Source: Prostheceraeus crozeri (Eukaryota > Platyhelminthes > Polycladida > Euryleptidae). From it: a stretch of DNA of 64,000 nt. The notes beneath the pieces were generated by a model. That model saw only the letters and a list, made by a program, of their open reading frames with translations. It was not told the DNA's origin and did no database searches. The stretch covers positions 62,001-126,000 of the forward strand of contig CAJQUW010005778.1 of the NCBI GenBank assembly GCA_907163375.1. Reading direction: 5' to 3'. The translations under genes and the position numbers were made by a program. Below are positions 32,860-43,904 of this stretch, piece after piece; positions within the stretch are counted from its first letter, which is position 1, and each line of letters begins with the position of its first letter.

Positions 32860-34337
32860 CGCCATACGCAAGATTTCCTCGAAGAAAATGTGCACGCAAG
32901 GACGCCTTTTCGCTTCTAAATGGACCGTCCGATAAATCGGGCGCAACCATGCATTTCTCTCCGCAAACACGTTGCGCCTATCTCAATTGGGCGTGACACC
33001 GATGACGTCATCACCCAACTTTTCCACGCTCCTGCGCAGCAGAGTTAATAAATTAGATGGAAAGACGTGGCGAAGAAGCATCAAATATACAACTACAATT
33101 GATTGAGAGAAAAAAAACCAACGTGTAGAACTTGGACGAACTAGCCTACATCTTTCAGACTATGACAAAGTAAGAAATTTCAGTTACTTGATTTGCACTT
33201 ACCGGTGGCTGTTATTAATATGAACAGCACATCCCTAACTTGATATGGTTGCATGATTCACTCAATGCCAAAGGCAAAGGAGAGTTGACAAAAGTTAAGA
33301 TTATCAGTAATGCCGGTACCCAACAGCAGTATTTCCTGTGAGTAACTCAAATTGTTGTTTATCCTGAAAGTTGATTCATTTATATCGTCATGCATGTAAA
33401 CAAGAAGGGATACAAAAAGAAGAATGGAATTTCTTGGAACTAGGGAAATATGACCGAATCAGCGATTACTCTGGTGAAGCCATCTTCTATCCATCCCCCA
33501 GTCAGATATTTCAAAATACACACCACTGTAACGACTGATTCTTGAGTTGTTAATTCTTTATGCATAATTCACACAACACATCCAGAATGAGCAGCATGAA
33601 ATCCATTTCTTGGAGGAATCTTGGAAAATATTGGAAAATTATGGAAAATTTTGAAAGTTTTGATTTTTTTGATAGGCCTTATAATTTGAGCGCTTCCACT
33701 GCCGAGGCAGCTACCTACCAATAAATTGCGTCTAAAACTCTTAAATTCGTCATTATTTCGATTAAAGCGATCGTAGCAATACGAGTTCCATCCGCGGATT
33801 TTTGAGCATTCCTTTTCCACCAGTGGCTTGTGCCATTATGTTAGCATTTTTATACAGACACCGTTTGGGATAACGTAAATCTTTGGTAAATCTTGCTTTA
33901 CTATAAATGTATAATTTCATGCAATGTGAAAGATCTGGAGCAAAAATATGTACTTCACTTTGGAATTTGCTAATTTTTAACTTGAAAGCTAAGCTTTATT
34001 ATGCAGCGTTGATCAGTGATACAAATTCTTCATGTGTTGATGAACAAGTGAAGTATGTGTAAGAGTTATTACTTTTGTTTTAACGTGTCATTTAATTACT
34101 CGATTTTCTCATGACCTTATATGAAATTTCGCGAGTTGATCGCATTTTTATTATCGGCTGAACCTAGAAATCTTGCGTTCGCGGTAACATTGATATTTGA
34201 TGGTAAGTTGATATAGCTATGCGATCCTGGACTGTATATAGAATCTAAGCGTTAGTGTTTTTGTAACAGACTATGGGTGGGTTTCTGCGGCATCTGATTT
34301 TGCAGGTTAACGTTGTTTAAATGCTAGAATGACGTGG
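32860..34337. other. No recognisable gene
   Basis: The stretch is AT-rich with no coding signature. A local run of TTGGAAAAT words lies near 33610-33650. An 83-codon minus-strand frame (33569-33820) is without family and is probably chance. Confidence 0.35.
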
Positions 34338-35498
34338 TTGACTTCACGTGTGTGAAGTTAGCGGAACCACTCAGCGGAACCATTTTTTATTATAGCTTAA
34401 TTCTATTCGAAACAGCTGCTAATTTGTCAATTTCAGTCTCCTGATTACGAATCTGAGCTCAGATTTCACAAATTCACGGTCGCTTTTGAGAAATTCAAGT
34501 TTAAAGATAAAAGTGGTCCCGCTGTGAAGTTAGCGGAACCATCCAGCAGAACCAATTGCTGAGTCTCGCTGATTGACGCAGTAAATCAATTTCTTTTGGT
34601 CACTACCCGATCAATTTTGTTGTGCTAATCACGAATATGTGCCTCATCTTTCAAAACAGTGCAGATTTCACCCGGAAATCTGAATTTTACCTTTTCTGCA
34701 AGCTGATTGTGAAGTTAGCGGAACCATTTTTCAATACAAAGAATTTCTCAGCGAAATCCATCCTCTCCTACTAATTTGAAGCTCCTAATCACAAATCTGT
34801 AATCAGATTTGCAAAACTCGCCCGCATTGCAAAGATATTCCTCTATCTGGGTCCGCTGTGAAGTGCCCGGAACCACCTACTGGCATTAAAATTTCAAATT
34901 CTAATTTTTGCACAGAATCACTGCAATAGACATACCAAGAGAATGGAATTGCTTCACTGATCACGGTTTGCCGTCCGATTTCACGGGAGAATAAGTACTT
35001 GCCGAGAAAAATGGATTTTACAGTTTTCAAGGATTTCATCGGAATCTCAGAAAAAATCCAACCCTCTCCAGATCAGCCGAACCATCATTTATTACAGCAC
35101 AATTCTATTGCACCATCACAATGTGTAATTACCTTTTGTGCGCTTTCCTTCTCGGTGCATGCTGTTGTGCCTCTGAAGTCATTAGATGTTTGAAGAAGAC
35201 GCTAATTTCTCCATGTTTGTTGTTTGTAATTACGAGGTTAGTTAAAGAAAAACTTTCATGTTGTCCTAAAAAGGATTCAGAATCGCTTCATTGTTGAAAG
35301 ATTGCAATGCTTTGTAGCTATTGTGCATATTAATTCATTTCGTATCAAAAAACATAAAGTCTTAGTAGGATAACATTTTTCGGTTCCATGCTGTCAAATC
35401 TCTGCAGCGGATTGGTAATTCATTAGTTGCATAATATCCTGAGGTGACAAAAGATAAGAAACTTGCTAATAAGTGCGATTCTTGCATAATGAAAAAAT

Positions 35499-37016
35499 CA
35501 CGTGTGAGAAGTTGGCGCAACCACTCAGCGCAACCATTTTTGTTTTTACTGTGCCACTCCCAAAAATCACATAAACCACACAATTAGAGGTCGCTGATTA
35601 TGTGCCACTACTCGGTTTCACGAAATTCAGCCTCCTTTGGCCAGAAAACGCAATTCAAATTTCAAATTGGTTGCGCTGTGAAGTTGGCGCAACCAATTTT
35701 TCTGACTTTCATAAATTTAGCGCATCAAGCAACAAAACTCATAACAAAACGATGAAATATCCATGCCTAATTATGTGCCACGCAAAAAATTACTAAAAAT
35801 AATCGATCTTCATGTAAAAATCAAGTTTCAAAATTTTATTTCACCGAAGTGTGAAGTTGGCGCAACCAAATTTGAAATCAAAATTACTCAGCACACAGGC
35901 AGTTATGCTTCACATAAATAGTACCAGCGGATGTACCAGGTCAACATTCATCAGAATCAATCAAACAAAAGCAGTCTTTCACCCGCTCTAACGCCGTTTC
36001 ACATCAAATAAATAGCACCATCGGGTGTGCCAGGTCAATATTCATCAGAATCGACCAAACACTCGTACCTATTCACTTGCTAAATCAGAAAATATCATCC
36101 TTCAAAAACACATGATTTCCTGCCATGTATAGGCCTAGACATGATCGAGCTGAAGCTCAGATCAATTCGAGTCAGCGCAACCAATTTTCATTTCGAGTGT
36201 TTGGTCGATTCTGATGAATATTGACCTGGCACACCCGATGGTGCTATTTATTTGATGTGAAACGGCGTTTTAGCAGAGTAATTTCAACTTGAAAAGTGGT
36301 TGCGCTGGAATTATTGTGTGATGTAGTTGAACTTTGAATTGAGTTTTCCGAGTGAAGGAGGCCGAATTTAGTAAAACTGATGCGTGGCACATAATCAGCG
36401 ACCCCAAATTGTACTAGAAACATGCATTTCAGGAGTGACACACTCGAAATGAAAAATGGTTGCGCGGGTTGTGCAATATTTTATTATAAGCTTTGTCATG
36501 TGATTTGATGTTTAATGTTTTCTTTTAGAGCGGGTGAAAGACTGCTTTTGTTTGATTGATTCTGATGAATGTTGACCTGGTACATCCGCTGGTACTATTT
36601 ATGTGAAGCATAACTGCCTGTGTGCTGAGTAATTTTGATTTCAAATTTGGTTGCGCCAACTTCACACTTCGGTGAAATAAAATTTTGAAACTTGATTTTT
36701 ACATGAAGATCGATTATTTTTAGTAATTTTTTGCGTGGCACATAATTAGGCATGGATATTTCATCGTTTGTTATGAGTTTTGTTGCTTGATGCGCTAAAT
36801 TTATGAAAGTCAGAAAAATTGGTTGCGCCAACTTCACAGCGCAACCAATTTGAAATTTGAATTGCGTTTTCTGGCCAAAGGAGGCTGAATTTCGTGAAAC
36901 CGAGTAGTGGCACATAATCAGCGACCTCTAATTGTGTGGTTTATGTGATTTTTGGGAGTGGCACAGTAAAAACAAAAATGGTTGCGCTGAGTGGTTGCGC
37001 CAACTTCACACACGTG
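35499..37016. mobile_element. Inner foldback element with related ends
   Basis: At the core of the larger palindrome, 35499-37016 starts CACGTGTGAGAAGTTGGCGC and ends with the near-complement CCAACTTCACACACGTG. It thus repeats the end structure of the outer element, but with GCGCAACC in place of GCGGAACC throughout. Its flanks (AATGAAAAAAT / ATTTTTTCATT) are inverted, not direct. A further palindrome sits inside (35991-36066 with 36194-36268). The layering suggests outward growth of the palindrome or successive insertion of sister elements at the same centre. Confidence 0.75.
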
Positions 37017-37492
37017 ATTTTTTCATTATGCAAGAATCGCACTTATTAGCAAGTTTCTTATCTTTTGTCACCTCAGGATATTATGCAACTAATGAATTAC
37101 CAATCCGCTGCAGAGATTTGACAGCATGGAACCGAAAAATGTTATCCTACTAAGACTTTATGTTTTTTGATACGAAATGAATTAATATGCACAATAGCTA
37201 CAAAGCATTGCAATCTTTCAACAATGAAGCGATTCTGAATCCTTTTTAGGACAACATGAAAGTTTTTCTTTAACTAACCTCGTAATTACAAACAACAAAC
37301 ATGGAGAAATTAGCGTCTTCTTCAAACATCTAATGACTTCAGAGGCACAACAGCATGCACCGAGAAGGAAAGCGCACAAAAGGTAATTACACATTGTGAT
37401 GGTGCAATAGAATTGTGCTGTAATAAATGATGGTTCGGCTGATCTGGAGAGGGTTGGATTTTTTCTGAGATTCCGATGAAATCCTTGAAAAC

Positions 37493-38510
37493 TGTAAAAT
37501 CCATTTTTCTCGGCAAGTACTTATTCTCCCGTGAAATCGGACGGCAAACCGTGATCAGTGAAGCAATTCCATTCTCTTGGTATGTCTATTGCAGTGATTC
37601 TGTGCAAAAATTAGAATTTGAAATTTTAATGCCAGTAGGTGGTTCCGGGCACTTCACAGCGGACCCAGATAGAGGAATATCTTTGCAATGCGGGCGAGTT
37701 TTGCAAATCTGATTACAGATTTGTGATTAGGAGCTTCAAATTAGTAGGAGAGGATGGATTTCGCTGAGAAATTCTTTGTATTGAAAAATGGTTCCGCTAA
37801 CTTCACAATCAGCTTGCAGAAAAGTCCATGATAACCGTAAAATCCATTTCTCTCAGCAAGTACTTATTCTCCCGTGAAATCGGACGGCAAACCGTGATCA
37901 GTGAAGCAATTCCATTCTCTTGGTATGTCTATTGCAGTGATTCTGTGCAAAAATTAGAATTTGAAATTTTAATGCCAGTAGGTGGTTCCGGGCACTTCAC
38001 AGCGGACCCAGATAGAGGAATATCTTTGCAATGCGGGCGAGTTTTGCAAATCTGATTACAGATTTGTGATTAGGAGCTTCAAATTAGTAGGAGAGGATGG
38101 ATTTCGCTGAGAAATTCTTTGTATTGAAAAATGGTTCCGCTAACTTCACAATCAGCTTGCAGAAAAGTCCGTGATAACCGTAAAATCCATTTTTCTCGGC
38201 AAGTACTTATTCTCCCGTGAAATCGGACGGCAAACCGTGATCAGTGAAGCAATTCCATTCTCTTGGTATGTCTATTGCAGTGATTCTGTGCAAAAATTAG
38301 AATTTGAAATTTTAATGCCAGTAGGTGGTTCCGGGCACTTCACAGCGGACCCAGATAGAGGAATATCTTTGCAATGCGGGCGAGTTTTGCAAATCTGATT
38401 ACAGATTTGTGATTAGGAGCTTCAAATTAGTAGGAGAGGATGGATTTCGCTGAGAAATTCTTTGTATTGAAAAATGGTTCCGCTAACTTCACAATCAGCT
38501 TGCAGAAAAG
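37493..38510. repeat. Three tandem 343-bp units in the right foldback arm
   Basis: The unit from GTAAAATCCA to GCAGAAAAG recurs three times with a 343-bp step and almost no differences. The matching segment in the left arm (about 34690-35020, inverted) is single. The three in-register open frames of about 75 codons come from this repetition. Confidence 0.9.
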
Positions 38511-39047
38511 GTAAAATTCAGATTTCCGGGTGAAATCTGCACTGTTTTGAAAGATGAGGCACATATTCGTGATTAGCACAACAAAATTGATCGGGTAGTG
38601 ACCAAAAGAAATTGATTTACTGCGTCAATCAGCGAGACTCAGCAATTGGTTCTGCTGGATGGTTCCGCTAACTTCACAGCGGGACCACTTTTATCTTTAA
38701 ACTTGAATTTCTCAAAAGCGACCGTGAATTTGTGAAATCTGAGCTCAGATTCGTAATCAGGAGACTGAAATTGACAAACTAGCAGCTGTTTCGAATAGAA
38801 TTAAGCTATAATAAAAAATGGTTCCGCTGAGTGGTTCCGCTAACTTCACACACGTGTTGACTTCACATATGAGTTTCTACGTTTGTTTTACGGACGACAA
38901 CGTGATCGAGATTTTGGTCAAAATTTAGACAAGGTCTCCCACCCTGTTTTAAGCTGTAGTTAGGGTTATTGACTTGATTGGTTGACAACTTAGGAAAATT
39001 CTCGTCATTTGTACTTCACTTTCACGTCTGCTGTCGCTGTGAATGTG

Positions 39048-39836
39048 ATGGATTCATCCGATGATTACTACGAAACGTACGCCGAACAACTTGCAAGACA
39101 ACACATTTTTCGAAGCTTGCGCGATCATTTAAATCCAGTCTCAAAATTCAGTGATCGAAATTTCCGTTTCCGATTCCGAATGGATAAAGAACAATTTCTT
39201 CAGTTGCGACAAATGCTTTCTTCTAGAAAAACTTTGACAAATCCCTTAACGGATTTATTAGTGGCCTTGGATTGTTACGCTACTGGGTCCTACCAAATGT
39301 GTGTCGGCGATCATTATGGACTTCATAAAAGTACGGTGTGTAGAATATTACAGGGAATAAGCCGAGATATTGCAAGCTTGCGATCACAATTTGTATTCTT
39401 TCCTAAAGACGACGAAAAAATGGCGATCAGCGAGGGATTCAGAAAGCTGTCTAAGATGAATAACATAATCGATGCGATCGACTGCACTCATGTTAAAATT
39501 CAATCACCGGGTGGCCGAAATGAAACTGCATTTGTAAATCGCAAAGGATATTATTCATTAAATGTTCAGGTTGTTGGCGATACCGAATATCGCATTCGCA
39601 ACATTGTTGCTCGCTGGCCAGGTGCGACACATGACTCTAAAATCTTCAATGAGTCGTCCTTAAAATCAAAACTGGAAAATGGATCTATCTCAGGAATTTT
39701 ACTGGGAGACGGAGGATATGCTGCCAAGACATATATGTTGACTCCTGTAACGAATCCATCCTCACACGAAGAAAAGCAGTACAATTTTTTTCACAGCGTA
39801 GCTAGAAATGTGTTTGAACGGTTATTCGGTATTTGA
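39048..39836 (+). CDS. Second Harbinger transposase, C-terminally short
   Basis: An open frame of 262 codons starts at the ATG at 39048 (MDSSDDYYETYAEQLARQ). The HTH region is HYGLHKSTVCRILQGISRD. All three catalytic residues are visible: Asp in NIIDAIDCTHVKI, Asp in ARWPGATHDSKIF, and Glu in ARNVFERLFG, with VNRKGYYSLNVQ and GILLGDGGYAAKTYMLTPV in between. It stops immediately after the Glu block, where relatives continue for some 40-60 residues with an FG-x-x-KRRF-type basic tail, so it is shortened. It begins only about 190 bases from the end of the foldback element. Sequence identity to the 17-kb Harbinger is low, so it is a different family. Confidence 0.85.
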   Translation: MDSSDDYYETYAEQLARQHIFRSLRDHLNPVSKFSDRNFRFRFRMDKEQFLQLRQMLSSRKTLTNPLTDLLVALDCYATGSYQMCVGDHYGLHKSTVCRILQGISRDIASLRSQFVFFPKDDEKMAISEGFRKLSKMNNIIDAIDCTHVKIQSPGGRNETAFVNRKGYYSLNVQVVGDTEYRIRNIVARWPGATHDSKIFNESSLKSKLENGSISGILLGDGGYAAKTYMLTPVTNPSSHEEKQYNFFHSVARNVFERLFGI

Positions 39837-40323
39837 CACAGATAGGGGTTCCTTCAATAATGGAACCGCCTCAAACACCACTGAGGGAAATGCATTTCGC
39901 AGGAGCATCATTATTTCTCATTTTAGAAGATGAATGCCTATGTCATCCAGTGCTATAAGAGTTTCACATACATGTACATTTCGTGTTTCTGCAGTTTATT
40001 TTCATATTAATGTTAATACGTGAAGTATGTATTAGTGCTCAATGAACACATTGTGAATGATTAGAAAAAGATTATATTCCATGAAACATGATTGTATTTT
40101 TCATTTTATGGCTCAAAATCCACAAATCCTAATCATAGGAAGAGTTCGCATGATTCAGATTATGAAGTGTTTTGACGATATCCATCTCACATGCATCAGA
40201 AGTTGTTGCCCTCATGGCTGACAGCATTTCATGCTCAATGATGAAATCTTCGCTTCGTGTGCTCCACTAAGATGCACTTGTCCCTCAAACTTAGATTTCT
40301 TTTTCCTTCTGAAATAGAAAAAA
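39837..40323 (-). pseudogene. Possible remnant of the Harbinger partner gene
   Basis: Downstream of the second Harbinger transposase, on the opposite strand, an open stretch of about 43 codons reads RSEDFIIEHEMLSAMRA and DACEMDIVKTLHNLNHANS and ends at a stop near 40120. Another frame just upstream reads RRKKKSKFEGQVHLSGA. A pyrimidine tract ending in TTTCAG lies at about 40311-40320. Position and orientation fit the convergent Myb-like partner, here reduced to its C-terminal end and abutted by the 3' end of a LINE. The match is by context only. The remaining bases (39837-40115) show nothing recognisable. Confidence 0.3.
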
Positions 40324-42850
40324 TATGAGAGAGAGAGAGAGAGAGATAGCTTTATTACCCATATAACAAAACAAGTATATGTGGTTTACAATCGTAATGA
40401 CATCATCGTACAATTCAAGACAGTCATCGCCAGACATTTTAATACTAAACATCGTCAAAACATACTCAGAAGCGATCATACTCTCCATGTCATGCTGTCT
40501 GCATTTCTGCCATCGAGTTGATTTCCTTTGAGACTGTCACAATAAAACACTTGCTTCGAAGAGCACTGCGGTGTTGTGGTACACGTAAATGATGACCTGT
40601 GCGAGTTTTTCTTCCTGAAGTGTCTTCATTTTTGGCTGGGATGAGATGGTGGAGAGGGTGACAGCTTTTTCGCATGCCCAGGAAATACCTCTGTCCAAGG
40701 CCTTCTAGGTGGGTCAGGATCGGGGGCATACCACATTTCTTGAGGGCTTCATTATACGATAGGTCTGCAAAGATGACCTTGAGGGCGCATTTCTCCACTC
40801 GTTCGATGATTGATCGAAGTGACTTTGACGTGTGACTGTACCAGGCCGGTGAGGCGTATTCGAATAGACTGCGAATGTTTGACTGGTATAATTGGATCAG
40901 TCCGGTGTCACTGCCTCCGTGTTTCTTTAATGTCCTCAACCAGAATATTCGTTGGTTTCCCTTTCTGCGACAGTTCTCAACGTGCTTGGTGAATGTGAGA
41001 TGCCTGTCAGTTGTTACGCCGAGGAGCTTGATTTCATTCACCTGTTTGATTATAGCGTTTCCGTTGATTGATAGGGGCTGGACTTTTCTATCTGATCTTG
41101 CGGTGATGATCATCTCGACCGTTTCATTACTGTTCAGGGACATGTGGTTTTGGATGCACCATTGAGTGATGTTGTTGATGGAGTTTTGGGCAGATTCCCT
41201 GATGGCAGTTTCGTTCCTTTCTAGGATGGACATCGTTACATCATCAGCATAAAGGTCATAGTTAGTGCAAGGTTTAAGGTCGGAGATGTACGTGATCCAC
41301 AACCACGGACCCAGCACAGATCCCTGAGGCACACCTCCATGCACTTCCTTGATGTTCGAGTAGCTGCCTTTGAAAAATACTGTTATTCGTCGATTAGTCA
41401 GGAAGTTTCGAGTTAAGGAGATGAGAGCGGGGCTGATTCCATACTCTTTCCTGCTTCGCCAGTAGCCGGTCAGGATGCATTTTATCGAAAGCCTTTGACA
41501 TGTCTGCCATGATGGCGCTGACATATGGAGCTCCTTCGTCGAGTGCTTTGGTCCATTTGTCGAAGATCGATATCAGGGCGCATGTAGTGCCACCTCCAGC
41601 GATGTAAGCATGCTGGCTGGAAAGGTGATTTGTCAGTTCACGACGGTAACGATTACAGATTAGTTTTTCAGTGATCTTCGACAGTGGTTCGAGAAGGGAT
41701 ATCGGGCGGTAGTCGGTCGCTTTGGAAGGACAAGTCTTTTTCGGGATTGGACGCACTTTAGCTATTTTCCATGTATTAGGGAAGTTGCAAGTTGAGAAGA
41801 TGTTATTGACTATGGACATGAAAGGACGTATGATTGCGTACCTCCCTCGCTTGAGTAGCCAAGATGGAATGTTGGTTAGGCTGGCGATTTGTTATTATCA
41901 AGGGCTTCTAGTAGTTTCAGCACTTCAGATTCAGATGGAGGGTGTAGGTGAGAGTTGAAAGGACACTCCAGATCGCTGCCCAGTTGTGGGGCAGTCCGCG
42001 GTGGATGCGAAGTAGGAACTGAGTCTTTCCGCTGAGTCTTCTGGGCTGAGCCATTCTTCGTCGAGGAGGATGGCTTTAGTAATTTGGTTTTGCTCGGTTT
42101 GGCGTTTGTTGAGCAGGAGGTTGATGTTTCTCCACCACTGCCTCGGTTTGATCTCTCCGTTCAGCTTCGAGTTGACAAATTTTTTCTTTTTTGTTGTTAT
42201 TCGCTCATTGATGAGGTTATTGAAGAAAGCAACTTTGTTCATGTTTCGCTGCCGGAATGCTGCTGTCTTGGCCCGTCTCCATTTTAGAATGGTCTCATCT
42301 ATCCATGGAGATTGTTGCACTGATGAAATTGTTACATAGTGGCGTGACTGATTTAATACTTGGCTAATGGTGCTGTTTAATAACAAAATACTTGCTTGTC
42401 TACGTCGTTTTCAGTCATGATGTCACCCCAGTCCTGTTCGACCAGCAAACGCAATGCCTTTTCCTTGTCTTCTTTCACAGTGGTCTTGGTGAGGTGGAGT
42501 TTGATTTGTGGCCGAGGATATCTGGTCACTGAAATGCATGCGTGGTCTCCACGACTTATGGGACTCAGTTTCGAAATTCTCCATGTTGAAGTGGGAAGGT
42601 CGCAGAAGATAAGGTCTAGGTGAGCCTCTTTCCTCGTCGGAAAGTTCACAATTTGGTTGAGGTTATGGGTCTCTGCGAGCTCGTCATGTTTGAGGCTGTT
42701 GAAATCACCAACGATCACTATGTTTAAGGTCTCTTTAATCTCACTGGAGATATAGTTGTTTAGGAAATCAAGTGTTGTATAATCTTCTGCGTTCGGAGGG
42801 TGATATACGACCACGACAACTATTGATTTCGAAGAGTAACAAATGGTCAC
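40324..42850 (-). mobile_element. 5'-truncated LINE with endonuclease and RT
   Basis: On the minus strand the order is: endonuclease C-terminal two thirds (VVVYHPPNAEDY, VIVGDFNSLKHDELAE, LDLIFCDLP, SRGDHACISV; 42377-42850); linker (SPWIDETILKWRRAKTAAF; 41931-42386); RT N-terminal part (ATDYRPISLLEPLSKITEK, MADMSKAFDKMHPDRLL; 41394-41819); RT C-terminal part (VHGGVPQGSVLGPWLW, YDLYADDVTMS, EIKLLGVTTD, then the thumb; 40490-41524). Four frames are needed, so at least three frameshifts are present. The 3' end has AATAAAGCTATC followed by a (CT)n tract. The 5' end is cut in the endonuclease at about 42850, where an AT-rich palindromic tract begins. It is of the Jockey/CR1 broad group. Confidence 0.88.
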
Positions 42851-42854
42851 GCAT

Positions 42855-42955
42855 AATATATATTATAATTATAATATATTATATTAATATATAATAATTA
42901 ATATATTATAATATATAATTATTATATATATTATAATATAATATATGCTACAACT
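42855..42955. repeat. AT-only palindromic tract
   Basis: About 100 bases composed almost only of A and T in ATTATAATATA-type alternations, between the LINE's truncated 5' end and the Polinton insertion. Such tracts form cruciforms and are common breakpoints and insertion sites. Confidence 0.85.
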
Positions 42956-43043
42956 TAAAATTGGATATACTACATGTAGGGAAATACTATTCAATTGGAG
43001 GATTATTAAATCAACGGGTAAACTAATAATAACTGAACACTCA

Positions 43044-43616
43044 AGTAATGGGTAAAAGACCGTTCCAGGACACCATAAAATCAAAAAAATTGGTATCTTT
43101 AAAAACGACATAAATTCATGAATTTGAACCCTTTTTCAGGTTTTTAAGACCTAAGTACATGAATTTAGTCCATTCAAAAAGTACCATTTTTTCAAAAAAT
43201 GGTATTTTTAAAAACGACATAAATTCATGAATTTGAACCCTTTTTCAGGTTATGAAGACCTAAATTCATAAATCGGCTAAAGCCAGAGGAGCTTCGCTCC
43301 GATTTGGGCGTTTTTAAAAATACCCAATTTTCAAATTTTTCAAAATCTCAAAATTTGAGAATTACAATCGGGCGAAGCCCTAGAACCTTCGGTTCGATTT
43401 TCATTGCTTAAATCATGACCGTTCCAGGACACCAAAAATCATAAAAGTTGAGAATTTCAAATTTGTGATTATGACATTTTTCATTGCTTAAATCATGACC
43501 GTTCCAGGTCATGTAAAACCGGACACCGAAAATCATAAAAGTTGAGAATTTCAAATTCATGAATTTTATCCATCTTTCAGGTTTTTAAAATATATCATGT
43601 GACTAAAAATATTTGA
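43044..43616 (+). repeat. Polinton left terminal inverted repeat
   Basis: It matches 60892-61365 in reverse complement. The left arm is about 100 bp longer because a segment containing ATTGCTTAAATCATGACCG is partly duplicated (43400-43540). It carries two double-hairpin palindromes (43272-43303 and 43368-43396) and internal direct repeats of ATTCATGAATTTGAACCC. Confidence 0.92.
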
Positions 43617-43904
43617 AGGAATTGACATATTCTTAACAATAAGTTTAGGTACTTTTACAATTGTCATTCAAGGGTAGAGAACATCTGCTTCCCGCATTTA
43701 TGAATAAAATGCATTTCAGTGTAAGGAGCTGTGTCCTCCAACTCAAACATTTGAAAGGAAACAATGTATGAAAGAACAAACAGCTGCTACACCCACTTAT
43801 TCATTTGTAAAGACGTGGCGTATAATTGCAGCATGTAGGAAGTAAGACTTCATTTACAATTCCATTAATCATAACTAGTGACTGTTTTCTTTCCTTATTG
43901 CAAA
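43617..43904. other. Left subterminal region of Polinton
   Basis: Non-coding, but 43617-43667 is a near copy of 45657-45707, the first membrane segment of the element's own membrane protein gene (about 5 differences in 50). The rest presumably holds the leftward promoter of the first gene. Confidence 0.6.

Larger units (their letters stand above)
34345..38856. mobile_element. 4.5-kb foldback (giant palindrome) element
   Basis: The left arm 34345-35990 and right arm 36526-38856 are reverse complements. The right arm is about 685 bp longer because a 343-bp unit is present three times instead of once. Both ends read CACGTGTGTGAAGTTAGCGG inward, and TTGACTT (34338-34344 and 38857-38863) flanks both sides as a likely target duplication; with the shared CA it may be read as 9 bp. 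The arms are built of modules of roughly 170 bp, each opening with GTGAAGTTAGCGGAACCA in the outer part or GTGAAGTTGGCGCAACCA in the inner part. No transposase is visible. Small open frames repeated in the modules simply follow the DNA repeat. The family is unknown to me. Confidence 0.88.

Noticed and set aside
34803-38398. Four similar 75-78 codon frames in the foldback arms
   Set aside because: They follow the 343-bp repeat and its inverted partner exactly. Nothing in them looks like a protein family, so I take them as by-products of the DNA repeat.
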